Shown: positions 34,681 through 43,261, numbered from the stretch's first letter. The stretch is DNA of 64,000 nt from Streptomyces sp. NBC_01288 (GCF_035982055.1 NZ_CP108427.1:3782001-3846000); one strand, 5' to 3'. Made by a program: numbers and translations. The notes: generated from the letters alone by a model not told the origin.

Positions 34681-35274
34681 TTACGGGTGGCTGGAGTTGG
34701 GGTCGGCGTTGGCGCGCTCGTAGCGCAGGAGGACAACTCCGTTGCCGAAGGTGTGGGACTCGGTGAGGCGGAGGGGGGTGCGGGTGTCGGAGACCGGGAA
34801 CATCGGTTTGCCGCGGCCGAGGACGATCGGGTTGACGTACACCTTGATCTCGTCGACGAGGCCGAGGCGGAGGAAGGTCGCGGCGAGGTCGGCGCCGCCG
34901 AGGCCCAGGTCGCCGCCGGGCTGCCGCTTGAGGGCCAGCACCTCTTCGGGGACGACCTCGGGCACGATGGTCGTGTTCCAGTCGGCGGGGCCGCTGGGCA
35001 GGGTCCGCGAGTACACGATCTTCGGCATGTCCCGCCAGATACGGGCGAACTCGGCGATGACGGCGGGGGCGTCGGGGTCCGCGTCGGCGGTGGGCCAGTA
35101 GTCGGCCATGAGTTCGTGGGTGACGCGGCCGTCGACGAAGGCACCCATGTGTTTGAGGGTGTCGTTCATGTGCTGGTGGAGTTCCTCGTCGACCATGTGC
35201 CAGTCGATGTCGCGGTCGGGGCCCTCCATGTAGCCGTCGAGGGACACGGTCATCATCAGGCTGATTTTGCGCAT
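34681..35274 (-). CDS. Dihydrofolate reductase-fold (RibD C-terminal) protein
   Basis: A 197-residue protein with the DHFR/RibD-C fold: KISLMMTVSLDGYMEGPD at the N-terminus, TLKHMGAFVDGRVTHEL, the GGDLGLGGADLAATFL nucleotide-binding turn and VDEIKVYVNPIVLGRG. It belongs to the YyaP/YwjB group of probable NADPH-dependent reductases of unknown substrate. ATG 35274 is preferred because GGAGGCGG lies upstream; a longer frame would add 19 residues of low-complexity sequence. Confidence 0.85.
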   Translation of the reverse strand: MRKISLMMTVSLDGYMEGPDRDIDWHMVDEELHQHMNDTLKHMGAFVDGRVTHELMADYWPTADADPDAPAVIAEFARIWRDMPKIVYSRTLPSGPADWNTTIVPEVVPEEVLALKRQPGGDLGLGGADLAATFLRLGLVDEIKVYVNPIVLGRGKPMFPVSDTRTPLRLTESHTFGNGVVLLRYERANADPNSSHP

Positions 35275-35335
35275 GGGCGCACCGCCTCCGCCTCGTTCGT
35301 GGCCGGCCCCGCTCGGCGCCGGGTCCACCACCGTC

Positions 35336-36136
35336 TCACGCGACCGCGAACGCCCCCAGCAGCAAACCGGTGAACGCTCCCCCGAGCATGAACGGCCCCA
35401 ACGGAATCGCCGTCTTACGGCCCGCCCGGCGCAGGGCGACCATGCCGAGGCCGTACACCGCGCCGTACAGCACCCCCGCGAAGGCGCCCGTGACGAGCAC
35501 CGGCCAGCCGTACCAGCCGAGGGCGGTGCCGAGGCCGAGGGCGAGTTTCACGTCACCGAAGCCCATACCGGAGGGGTTGATGAGGTACAGGGCCTCGTAG
35601 GTGGCCCCGAGGGCGAGACCGCCGTAGAGGGCGGTGAGCCAGGAACCGGCGTCGGCGGGGAGCGCGGCCGCGATGCCGAGGAGGGCGAGAGTGGCCGCGG
35701 CGAGCGGGAGGGTGAGGACGTCGGGGAGGCGGTGGACCCGGAGGTCGACCAGCGCGAGGAGGACGGCGACGGGGGCGGCGAGCAGCCAGACGACGAGTTC
35801 GGGACGGGGGCCGGTGGCCGCGGCGAGGGCCGCGCAGACGAGGGCGGTCACGGCGGAGACGGCGAGGGTGCGGGGGCCGTAGGGGCCGCAGTGCGCGTTG
35901 GTGGTGTCGGTCGTGGTGTCGGTGGTGCAGTGGGCCCGGCCGAGCCAGCCGTCGAACGGGCCCGTGATCGGGTGGCCGTCGGGGCACTGCCCCCTCCAGG
36001 GTTCCTCGGGGTCCACGGAGAGGCGGTGGGCGGCGCGGGGCAGCAGGAGGCCCGACCACGCGCCCCACAGGGCACCCACGACGATCAGAATCAGGCGCAC
36101 GCGGGGACGATATCGAGTGGGCGGTGGTCGGGGCAT
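35336..36136 (-). CDS. Prepilin peptidase (TadV/CpaA type) of the Tad locus
   Basis: A 266-residue polytopic aspartic protease of family A24 that removes the leader of prepilins at the cytoplasmic membrane face. The two catalytic aspartates are D131 (VDLRVHRLPD) and D195 in the GxGD motif GMGFGD. There are about six hydrophobic helices. Three cysteines (C51, C70, C83) lie in the N-terminal cytoplasmic loop, where larger family members hold zinc-binding CxxC pairs, so a vestige of the N-methyltransferase-type domain may remain. Its likely substrates, with matching G|Q sites, are encoded in the same locus. It lies at the distal end of the Tad cluster. Confidence 0.92.
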   Translation of the reverse strand: MPRPPPTRYRPRVRLILIVVGALWGAWSGLLLPRAAHRLSVDPEEPWRGQCPDGHPITGPFDGWLGRAHCTTDTTTDTTNAHCGPYGPRTLAVSAVTALVCAALAAATGPRPELVVWLLAAPVAVLLALVDLRVHRLPDVLTLPLAAATLALLGIAAALPADAGSWLTALYGGLALGATYEALYLINPSGMGFGDVKLALGLGTALGWYGWPVLVTGAFAGVLYGAVYGLGMVALRRAGRKTAIPLGPFMLGGAFTGLLLGAFAVA

Positions 36137-36232
36137 GGGTCCGTGGGCCCATGTGGGGCCTACTCCCGGATGGATACGGTCGGTTGACTCGGTTCACACC
36201 GGTTCCGAAGTGGCGCAGGAAGGTGACCTGAC

Positions 36233-36598
36233 ATGGGACGACGCTGGAGTGACGGGCGCGGGAAGCTGATCGTACGGGGCGCCGCGGGGGCGGTCGCCGT
36301 CCCACTGGAGCTGGCGACCTCGTACCGGGCGCGGACCAAGGGGCTGCTCGGGCGGGACGCGATCGACGGGGCGATGCTGCTCTCACCGGCGAGCAGTGTG
36401 CACACGTTCCGGATGCGGTTCCCTATCGATGTGGCGTACCTGGACCGGCACTTGACAGTCGTCGCCGTCCACACGATGAAGCCGGGGCGGCTGGGGTTGC
36501 CGCGGCTTCGGTCCCGGCATGTGCTGGAGGCGGGGGCGGGGGTCATGGCGGGGTGGGGGGTGGAGGCGGGGGTTCGGGTGTCGGTGGAGACGGAGTAG
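36233..36598 (+). CDS. DUF192 family protein
   Basis: A 121-residue single-domain DUF192 protein, with the conserved SYRARTKGLLGRD, SSVHTFRMRFPIDVAYLD and VMAGWGVEAG motifs of this beta-rich family. Function unknown. I recall family members next to Tad pilus genes in actinobacteria. It is the only plus-strand gene within the otherwise minus-strand Tad region and has an AGGAAGG site before ATG 36233. Confidence 0.85.
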   Translation: MGRRWSDGRGKLIVRGAAGAVAVPLELATSYRARTKGLLGRDAIDGAMLLSPASSVHTFRMRFPIDVAYLDRHLTVVAVHTMKPGRLGLPRLRSRHVLEAGAGVMAGWGVEAGVRVSVETE

Positions 36599-36667
36599 GC
36601 GGGATTGGCGGCTTCCTGCGTTCCCGGGTCTCGCGTTCCCGGCTTCCCGTGTTCCCGGTCCGAGGGG

Positions 36668-37687
36668 TCATCGGTCCTCCGGCGGCAGCTTCCCCTCGGC
36701 GGCCAGCCGGGCGAGGGCCTCGCGGCTGCGGGGTACGGTGTCGTGCCCGTTCAGCATCGCCACGGCCCGGTCGGGGACGAACCCGAACCGGGCGTACCGC
36801 TCGGCGAGTTCCATCGCCCACGGGGTGACGAGGGTGTCGTCGTCGACGTACATGCCGAGCCAGGTGAAGACCTCGCCGACGATCCAGCCGCTGATCCACG
36901 TGACCCATCGTCGGGCGAAGTGCGCGGCCTCCTCGCTGTCCGGGTCTCCGGGTACGCCAGAGATGTTGAGCAGCGCGCACTCGCGTGTCGCCTCGGTCAT
37001 CCGTTCCTCGGTGACGAGGTGCGCGTACGGCATGAAGTCCCGCAGCACCGTGCGGACTTCGAGCCATGCGGGCGGTTCCTCGTCCTCGTCCTCGTAGCTG
37101 TGCCAGGAGGGAGCCGGGACCGGGTCGGGTTCGGGGGCTGTCGGTACGCAGGCCTCAAGGATCGCGCGGGCGCGGGTGATGTTGTCGGCGGTTTCCGGGA
37201 GTTGGGCGGGCCATTGGAAGCCGGTGGCCCAGCTGTAGGGGAGGTCGCGCAGGGCGGGAGGGAGCAGCGGGTGCTCTCCCTGGGCCGGTTGCTGTGCACG
37301 GACCTCGTAGCCGGGGCGGCGCAGCAGCGTCAGACAGTTCCTTGCCCGGGCGCGGCTGCCCTCGTCCACCCGGTCGTCCCGTACGAGCCGAAGCAGGGCC
37401 CGTTCGCCGTGGGGCGGGCCCAGGTGTCGTAGGAGACTCACCGCCTCATGGGTGGCGAGGCCGCGCACGGCGCACCGCTCGGCCGTCGCCGCGACACCTA
37501 TCTCGTCGTACGGCCGCTGCCGGAGCCAGCGCAGCAGGTCAGGGGCCGAGTTCGAGAGCGTCGGGTCGGCCGAGGCGCGTGCCACCGCGTCCAGAGCCAC
37601 CCGCTCGTTCGCCTCGGTGTGGGGCAGCCGTTCGCGTCTCCGCCGGCCGTCCGGGGTGAGATCGTGCCACGGGTCGCCGTGCGGCAC
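36668..37687 (-). CDS. Hypothetical protein downstream of the immunity genes
   Basis: A 339-residue soluble protein without a recognised domain. The first half is helix-rich with a HEAT-like rhythm (ATHEAVSLLRHLGPPHGERALLRLVRDDRVDEG..RARNCLTLL). The second half has an acidic stretch (YEDEDEEPPAW) and a hydrophobic W-rich region (WVTWISGWIVGEVFTWLG). It starts at GTG 37687, 6 bp after the previous gene's stop, so it belongs to the toxin-immunity transcript. Position alone suggests an accessory or second immunity role; this is an inference. Confidence 0.55.
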   Translation of the reverse strand: MPHGDPWHDLTPDGRRRRERLPHTEANERVALDAVARASADPTLSNSAPDLLRWLRQRPYDEIGVAATAERCAVRGLATHEAVSLLRHLGPPHGERALLRLVRDDRVDEGSRARARNCLTLLRRPGYEVRAQQPAQGEHPLLPPALRDLPYSWATGFQWPAQLPETADNITRARAILEACVPTAPEPDPVPAPSWHSYEDEDEEPPAWLEVRTVLRDFMPYAHLVTEERMTEATRECALLNISGVPGDPDSEEAAHFARRWVTWISGWIVGEVFTWLGMYVDDDTLVTPWAMELAERYARFGFVPDRAVAMLNGHDTVPRSREALARLAAEGKLPPEDR

Positions 37688-37693
37688 GACGAC

Positions 37694-38209
37694 TCACCCG
37701 TCTTCCCGGAGCTCGATGATCGGGCGGTCGGAGACGACGGCGCACAGGATCATGGGGGCGTCGCCGTCGGACTGGCTGAGGGAGACGGCCAGTTGGCGCG
37801 TGGGGGCTCCCGGGCGGCCGGTCGATACCGGTCCCCAGACCGTCAGGTCGCCCAGCAGGTCCTCGTCGCACAGTGCCTGGAAGAGTGCGGGCATCGGGTC
37901 TCCCGCGATCTTGCGGAAGAGCGGCACGTGCATGGCCACTTGGCGGTGCGGTCCGTATCGGTCGTCCAACTGGCGGACGAGGCCAGCCAGTTGGGCCTCG
38001 GCCGCCTCTTCCGCCGCGTTCCACTCGGGTGCGTACACACCGGTGAGCGGCCTACTCACCCGCAGCGGGGCGATCACGAAGCCCTCGCCCCGGGTTCCGG
38101 TCCACTCCCCCGTCGCCGGATCGCCCTCGCTCACGGTCGGCCCGGTCGCCGGGACGGCCCCGATGAGCAGCGTGTCGAGGTCCGGGAGTTCCCGGCCGGG
38201 TGCGGTCAC
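37694..38209 (-). CDS. Hypothetical protein coupled to the Imm52-like gene
   Basis: A 171-residue soluble protein of no recognised family. Its GTG start overlaps the stop of the Imm52-like gene by GTGA, so the two are translationally coupled. Visible traits are a possible beta-rich start (DLDTLLIGAVPATGPTVSEGDP), a helical centre (EWNAAEEAAEAQLAGLVRQL) and a conserved-looking end (APMILCAVVSDRPIIELRE). Like the immunity protein it has no signal peptide and no membrane helix, consistent with a cytosolic role. The coupling suggests a joint function, perhaps as an immunity partner. Confidence 0.6.
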   Translation of the reverse strand: MTAPGRELPDLDTLLIGAVPATGPTVSEGDPATGEWTGTRGEGFVIAPLRVSRPLTGVYAPEWNAAEEAAEAQLAGLVRQLDDRYGPHRQVAMHVPLFRKIAGDPMPALFQALCDEDLLGDLTVWGPVSTGRPGAPTRQLAVSLSQSDGDAPMILCAVVSDRPIIELREDG

Positions 38210-38919
38210 AGCGTGGCCCGGTCCATGGGACGCGGCAGGGGCCGTAGCGCTCCGGCCTCCCGCAGTCGTTCGAAGGCTCGCACCACTGTGTCCACGTCGC
38301 CCTCCGTCCCGATGTCGAGCACAACTCCCGCGCCGGGGACGGCTGTTCGGGGCGCGGTCAGGTCGTCCGGTACCAACTCGGCGCGTGTCGGGCAGAGATA
38401 GCCAGCCCGGCCCACGCACGGTTCGCCGACGCGGTACTCCGCCTCGTCCTCCAGCGCGTCCAGTACGTCGTCGTCGGTCACGTCGCCGAAGTCGGGGTGC
38501 CAGAACTCTGCCACGGCGGCGAGGAGTTGGGCGCCGGGCAGCTCGGTGTCCGCTGGTGAGCGGATGCCGATCACCAGCGACTGGAGCAGGAACTCGGAGT
38601 CGCCACCGGCCAGTCCGCTCACCTCGACCGTCCAGCCCGGTGCGCCCGTGGCGGTGAGCCGGAGAGCGGTGCCGGTCCCCTTCGCCCAGTCGTCCGCGGC
38701 CCGGGCCTCCTGGAGAGCGGCGCGCAGGCCGCCCTCGTCCGACGGGACGGGCGCGGCCGGGGAGGCAGTGCCCGGCGCGCGGACCACGGTCCATTCCGCG
38801 GGCAGGGTGGCGTGCGGAAGGAGCCGGGCGACCTGGTCGAGTGTCGCCTTCCAACGGCCGGCCAGTTCCTCGACCGATTCCTCCCTGGGGCCCCAGAAGC
38901 CCCTCACCAGACGTCGCAT
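38206..38919 (-). CDS. Imm52-like immunity protein for the adjacent nuclease toxin
   Basis: A 237-residue cytosolic protein. Its N-terminus (LVRGFWGPREESVEELAGRW) and the later HPDFGDVTDD and AGYLCPTR..LP-like block resemble what I recall of the Imm52 family, which is known to neutralise Tox-REase-5 nucleases. The toxin gene directly upstream ends in just such a domain, so the pairing supports both calls. The start at ATG 38919 is favoured by GACGGAGACGGAGA in front; an alternative GTG at 38958 adds 13 mostly Arg residues. It lies 104 bp behind the toxin stop and overlaps the next gene by 4 bp. Confidence 0.68.
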   Translation of the reverse strand: MRRLVRGFWGPREESVEELAGRWKATLDQVARLLPHATLPAEWTVVRAPGTASPAAPVPSDEGGLRAALQEARAADDWAKGTGTALRLTATGAPGWTVEVSGLAGGDSEFLLQSLVIGIRSPADTELPGAQLLAAVAEFWHPDFGDVTDDDVLDALEDEAEYRVGEPCVGRAGYLCPTRAELVPDDLTAPRTAVPGAGVVLDIGTEGDVDTVVRAFERLREAGALRPLPRPMDRATL

Positions 38920-39023
38920 TCTCCGTCTCCGTCTCCGTCGTACGTGGTCCCTGGTCACTCGTGCGTGTGCGGGTGCGGGGGTCGTGGCAGGTCCGGCTGC
39001 CGTCCGCCGTCACCCTAGTCGGG

Positions 39024-41279
39024 CTAGCCGAACGCACCCGGCTTCCGTGCTCCGCCGACCGGCTTCTGCTTCTCGTAGACGACCTTGATGTCGAGGCCCT
39101 CGTCCCGGAACGCCCGCCTGGCCGCCTTGGCCACGTCGGGGTTGGAGAAGTGCCATTCGACGGCCTTGCCGCCCGCCGCCGCCACCTGTCGCCGCGCCTC
39201 GGCGGCGAACTCGGCCTTCGCGGACGGGGTCAGCTCCCCCTTGCTGGACTTGGAGAGATAGCCCTCGTAGCCGTTCTTGGCCTCCAGATACGTCTGCCTG
39301 CCCGCGTCCCAGCCGTCGTACTCGACGTCGGGCACGCCCTTCTTGGGGTACGGGACCACGTACTCCTCGCCACGGACCGTGCCGGTGACCTGCTCCTGGT
39401 AGCGGAGCCACGACTCGTTCTTCCAGTTGGGCGCAGGGTTGCGGTCCCGGCTCGCCCAGAAGCCGTCGCTGTTGTCGGCGGAGCCGAGCGGGTGGTTCTT
39501 CAGGTCCGCGGCCCAGTCCGGCGGGTTGTAGTTGCGCGGGTCCGAGGTGTCGTCGTGCTTGGGGTCCGGGTACTCCTTCTTGGCCGCCGCGGCCTTCGCC
39601 GCGCGTCCCGGCTCCTCTGCCCGCTTCTTGGCCAGGTAGGCCTCCCGCTCCTCCTTGCGGGCCTCCTCGGCCTCCTTCTTGGCGTCCTCGTCGCAGCCGT
39701 CCTCGGCGAGGAAGACGTACGGGGAGAACGCGCCCGCAGCCAGGACGGTGGTGCCGGTACCGGTGCCGCCGAGTGCGGGACCGCCGCTGCCGCCGTACGG
39801 GATCCGGCGTGCCGGGGCGCCGATGGTGCAGCCGGACTCGCGGGCCTTCTTCTCGGCCGCGTCCGCCGCGTCGTCGGCTTCTTTCGCCGCCTTCTCGGCG
39901 CCCTCGACGTCGCCCGCCTTGGCCGCCTTCTTGGCGTCCTCAGCCGCCTTGCTTGCTTCCTCCGCGAACTTGCCGAGCTTCCCCAGCTTGCCGATCTTGC
40001 CGAGGTCGCCGAGTTTCTCCACGACCTTGGCGCCGTCGTAGCCCGGGATGAAGAGGGAGCCGACGTTCCAGAGGACGTGGGAGACGGCGCGGGTCTTGTC
40101 GCCGTTGTTCCAGTCCTTGGCGACGTCGTCGCCGATGAACACGTCGTAGAGGACCGTGCCGCCGGTCTTGACGGAAGCACCGGCCCAGTCCCAGAGGGCG
40201 CCGCCGTAGTCGCCGTCGGACCACTTCTTGCCGGCGTCCTTGGAGTTCTGCGACCAGTCGTCGCCCAGCTGTTTGCCGTAGTCGCCGATGCCCTTCAGGG
40301 TGTCCATCGGGTGCCGGACCATGTCGTAGATGCCGGTGAGGTCGCCCCAGACGCCGTCGACGAAGAGGCCTTGGCCGACTTGCTTGACCTGGTTGCCGGC
40401 ACAGCCGAAGAAGGCGCCGACACCGGAGAAGCAGCCGTCGTCGTCTTTCTTGTCGTCGGCGGGGGCGGGGGCGGGGGCGGGGGCGGGCTGCTGGTCGTCG
40501 GTCTGGTCCGGGTCGGTGGTGGTCGTGCCGGTGCCGGTGCCGCCTGTGGTGCCGGTGCCGCCTGAAGTCCCGCCGTTGCCATTGCCGTTGTTGTTGCCGT
40601 TGTTCTTGCCAGCGTTGTTGTCGCCGACGGCTGTGTCCGTGTCACCGCCCGTCGAGGCGGGGCAGGCCATGCCGGTGACCTTGCAGACCTCCGACTGGAT
40701 GCCGGTGAAGATCTGGGTACCGAGGCCGCTGACCAGCAGCGCGGTGATGATCGCGGCGACGATGGCGATGAACCCGGCGTACTCGACCGCCGTCTGCCCC
40801 TCGTCCCGGCGCCAACGGATCAGCCGGGACAGGGAGAACGGGCGGCGCTCCACGCGGTCCGGTTCGGCGAGCCCGTACCACTGACGGCTCTCGGGGCGGT
40901 ACAGGAAGAACAGGATGAGGATCGGGAGGAGGAGTTGCAGGCCTCCGCGGGCGGACCCGGAGACGAGGTTGACGACACCGCCGAGGATCAACCAGCCCTG
41001 AACGGCGAGGAGTCCACGCCGGATCCGGACCCCGCCCTCCCAACTCCGCCGGGCGAGCCACCAGCCGAGGACACCGGGTGCGGCGGCGTACGCGACGAGG
41101 GCGATGACCTGACCGTCGAGGGCGTCGTACGCCCCGGCGGTCATCAGCAGCCCGAGCCCGCCGACGACGGTGACCGCGAACAGCGCGTGGGCCAGCACCA
41201 GTGCGGTGGCGAGAGGCACCGGCATCTCGTGACGCCCGCCCGACCCACCGCTCCCGCCGACTCCCCCGATCCAGGCCAT
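39024..41279 (-). CDS. Pilin-toxin fusion: 4-TM, Flp-like prepilin segment, linker, Tox-REase-5-like nuclease
   Basis: A 751-residue modular protein. Four hydrophobic helices occupy about 22-47, 57-77, 88-108 and 112-127. A basic stretch then leads to DEGQTAVEYAGF, where G161|Q162 and E166 reproduce the type IVb prepilin processing site, followed by a pilin-like hydrophobic helix (168-190). Next come an Asn/Gly/Thr/Asp-rich and Pro/Ala linker (about 205-285), a W/G/D-rich pre-toxin region (about 285-410), an Ala/Lys coiled coil (about 425-500) and a second charged coil (about 530-580). The C-terminal domain (about 617-745) has VEYDGWD, LEAK (E666, K668), RRQV (Q698) and WHFSNPDVAKAARRAF, the D..ExK..Q pattern of a restriction-endonuclease fold as in Tox-REase-5. 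It lies inside the Tad locus beside an Imm52-like gene. Confidence 0.85.
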   Translation of the reverse strand: MAWIGGVGGSGGSGGRHEMPVPLATALVLAHALFAVTVVGGLGLLMTAGAYDALDGQVIALVAYAAAPGVLGWWLARRSWEGGVRIRRGLLAVQGWLILGGVVNLVSGSARGGLQLLLPILILFFLYRPESRQWYGLAEPDRVERRPFSLSRLIRWRRDEGQTAVEYAGFIAIVAAIITALLVSGLGTQIFTGIQSEVCKVTGMACPASTGGDTDTAVGDNNAGKNNGNNNGNGNGGTSGGTGTTGGTGTGTTTTDPDQTDDQQPAPAPAPAPADDKKDDDGCFSGVGAFFGCAGNQVKQVGQGLFVDGVWGDLTGIYDMVRHPMDTLKGIGDYGKQLGDDWSQNSKDAGKKWSDGDYGGALWDWAGASVKTGGTVLYDVFIGDDVAKDWNNGDKTRAVSHVLWNVGSLFIPGYDGAKVVEKLGDLGKIGKLGKLGKFAEEASKAAEDAKKAAKAGDVEGAEKAAKEADDAADAAEKKARESGCTIGAPARRIPYGGSGGPALGGTGTGTTVLAAGAFSPYVFLAEDGCDEDAKKEAEEARKEEREAYLAKKRAEEPGRAAKAAAAKKEYPDPKHDDTSDPRNYNPPDWAADLKNHPLGSADNSDGFWASRDRNPAPNWKNESWLRYQEQVTGTVRGEEYVVPYPKKGVPDVEYDGWDAGRQTYLEAKNGYEGYLSKSSKGELTPSAKAEFAAEARRQVAAAGGKAVEWHFSNPDVAKAARRAFRDEGLDIKVVYEKQKPVGGARKPGAFG

Positions 41280-41396
41280 GTTTCCCCCGTCCCCCGAAAT
41301 CGCTCAACACCACTGGAGCTTCCAGAGGTTAGGGACAGGACGGACGCCCGAGATGGGCCCGTGGACCCAAATCGACACCCAAGTCCTGGGTGGGCC

Positions 41397-42032
41397 TCAG
41401 CTCTCCGTGCGCGGGAACGTCACCTCGACCCTGCGGTTCTTCTTGCGGCCGGCCTCCGTCGAGTTGTCGGCGATCGGGTACTGCTCGCCGTAGCCGCGTA
41501 CCTCGAAGGTGATGTTCGGGTTGTTCAAGTCCGAGTCCAGGACTGCCTGTACGGCGTCGGCGCGCTGCTTGGAGAGGATGTCGCCGTGTGCGGACGAGCC
41601 GAGGTTGTCCGTGAAGCCGAAGACGCGGACCGTGGACGCGTTCTGCTTCTTGATCTCCTCGGCGATCGCGTCGATACGTGACTTCGCCTCGGCGCTCAGC
41701 TTGGAACTGTCCTTGCTGAAGAGGACCTCGGCCTGGAGGGCGAAGGTCACGTCCGAGTTGGTGTCCTCACGGCGTTCCTCACCGCCCTGGTCCTCCACGA
41801 CCGACTTGATGTCCAGGACCTTGGAGGCGGCGAGCGTCGCGCCCTCGGGGAGTTTCAGGTCCGGGTCGTTCGGGTCGACCTGCACCGGGGCACTGGCCGA
41901 CGCCTCGGTGCCCGGTGGAACGCTCGGACTCGGGGTGTCGTCGGCGTGCGCCGCCACCGCGCCGACGATGTTCGCAGCGACCATGATCGTGGCGGCGGTC
42001 ACGACCAGGGCGAGACGGGGAGTGGTGGTCAC
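41397..42032 (-). CDS. Secreted OmpA-C-like domain protein of the Tad locus
   Basis: A 211-residue exported protein. The signal peptide ends near AHA (residue 30). A linker follows, and the C-terminal 120 residues form an OmpA/MotB peptidoglycan-binding domain: EVLFSKDSSKLSAEAKSRIDAIAEEI, VRVFGFTDNLGSSAHGDILSKQRADAV and EVRGYGEQYPIADN..GRKKNRRVEV. In a Gram-positive cell it should bind wall peptidoglycan and may anchor or gate the pilus. It starts at GTG 42032, 7 bp after the lipoprotein stop, so both belong to one transcript. Confidence 0.88.
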   Translation of the reverse strand: MTTTPRLALVVTAATIMVAANIVGAVAAHADDTPSPSVPPGTEASASAPVQVDPNDPDLKLPEGATLAASKVLDIKSVVEDQGGEERREDTNSDVTFALQAEVLFSKDSSKLSAEAKSRIDAIAEEIKKQNASTVRVFGFTDNLGSSAHGDILSKQRADAVQAVLDSDLNNPNITFEVRGYGEQYPIADNSTEAGRKKNRRVEVTFPRTES

Positions 42033-42039
42033 GGCCGCC

Positions 42040-42621
42040 TCATCCGGAGATCTTGATCGTGCCGACGGGGAACGTCGGTAGTTCGAAGGAGACTTCGGTG
42101 GTGGTCGACGGGGGCGCGGGGAACTGCATGAAGACGGCCACCGTGCCGCCTGCCTTGATCGTCGTGAGGCCCGTCGTGGTGAGCGGTCGGCCGTCCGTGT
42201 CCCGCAGCACGTAGTAGCGCTTCTTGCCCTTGGAGTCCACGAGGGTGGCCCCGCCGAGCGACGTACCGTGCTGAAGGATCTCCGTCTCGTCGCCGCGCAG
42301 GGCCGACGGAATCACGAGCAACTTGTCACCGTCGTTCTTGAAGACTCCGTTCACGGTGACGAACCCGCCCGAGTCCCTGTCGGCGGAGGTGATTTGGAGA
42401 AGCAGTCCGTCGGTCCCCGTGAGTTCGGCCAGAGGCGTCTCCGACTGGCCCTCCTGAGCACTCGGATCGGATCCGCTGCTCTTGGAGGCCGAGGCCGGGG
42501 TGTCCGGCTTCTTGTTGTCGTCGCCGCCACTCCCGCAGCCGGCCACACCGAGGGCCAGACCGGCCGCGACAGCCAGCGCGACCGTCCCCCTGCGGACCGT
42601 CGAAGTGAACCGAATGCTCAT
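42040..42621 (-). CDS. Lipoprotein of the Tad locus
   Basis: A 193-residue predicted lipoprotein. The signal peptide ends in a lipobox, LGVAGC, with the acylated cysteine at about residue 29. A Ser/Asp/Lys-rich linker follows, then a beta-rich domain (about 65-190) with VTVNGVFKNDGDKLLVIPSALRG and VAVFMQFPAPPS. The domain family was not recognised. Placement between the TadG-like and OmpA genes suggests a role at the outer face of the pilus machine, possibly in place of the outer-membrane parts used by Gram-negative Tad systems. Confidence 0.8.
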   Translation of the reverse strand: MSIRFTSTVRRGTVALAVAAGLALGVAGCGSGGDDNKKPDTPASASKSSGSDPSAQEGQSETPLAELTGTDGLLLQITSADRDSGGFVTVNGVFKNDGDKLLVIPSALRGDETEILQHGTSLGGATLVDSKGKKRYYVLRDTDGRPLTTTGLTTIKAGGTVAVFMQFPAPPSTTTEVSFELPTFPVGTIKISG

Positions 42622-42655
42622 GACTCTGCTTCCTTCATCACTCGTCGTTCGCTTG

Positions 42656-43261
42656 TCAGTCGGCCAGATGGACGTCGAAGAGGTCCTCGGGTCCCGGTAG
42701 ATCCAGATCGGTGAGATGGAGCGGGTCCAGATCCCAGTCCTTGCCGTCCTTGCAGGTGAGCTTCGGCAGCACGTCGTCCCCGGCGCCCGCGCCGGGGAGT
42801 TGGAACGTGCAGAGCGACTCGATCACGGCGGTGGCGTGGGCTGTCGAGTACTTGTCCTCCGTGCCGGGGACGATCGAATCTCCGACCGGCTTGTCGGTCT
42901 TGACCGCGACCGTGAAGCTCAGGGGCTCCGTCTGTGTGCAGCTGTCCACACCGGCCTCGTTCTGCCCCGCGAGTTCGTCGGCACGACCGCACGAAGGGGT
43001 GAGCCCGTCTGCGATGCCGTGGAAGATGTCCTGCCACTTGGTCGGGTCGAGTACGTCCAGCTTCCACACGCCCGCAAGTTGGTCCCGGGTGTCCTGGGCC
43101 GCCGCGAGCGCCGCCGCGTCGGCGGCCGTCTGGGCGCCACCCCGGTTCACCGCGGCCTGGCCGACCGCGAGGTAGGCGAACGCGAGAAAGAGCAGACCCG
43201 CCACCACCGTGATGTAGATGGGGAAGGCCTGCCCTGCGTCGCTGTACCTACGGGGCGGCAT
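42656..43261 (-). CDS. TadG-like pilus assembly protein
   Basis: A 201-residue protein with one N-terminal helix: DAGQAFPIYITVVAGLLFLAFAYLAVGQAAVNRGGAQTAADAAALAAA. This is the typical TadG/TadE-like start in actinobacteria (helix, then a small-residue stretch rich in Ala). The +5 glutamate of true prepilins is missing (the G-x4-E site reads GQAFPIY), so it is probably not processed like Flp. The rest is an extracytoplasmic domain with several cysteines. Its ATG overlaps the Flp stop by one base (TGATG), so the pilin and this protein are coupled. Confidence 0.8.
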   Translation of the reverse strand: MPPRRYSDAGQAFPIYITVVAGLLFLAFAYLAVGQAAVNRGGAQTAADAAALAAAQDTRDQLAGVWKLDVLDPTKWQDIFHGIADGLTPSCGRADELAGQNEAGVDSCTQTEPLSFTVAVKTDKPVGDSIVPGTEDKYSTAHATAVIESLCTFQLPGAGAGDDVLPKLTCKDGKDWDLDPLHLTDLDLPGPEDLFDVHLAD

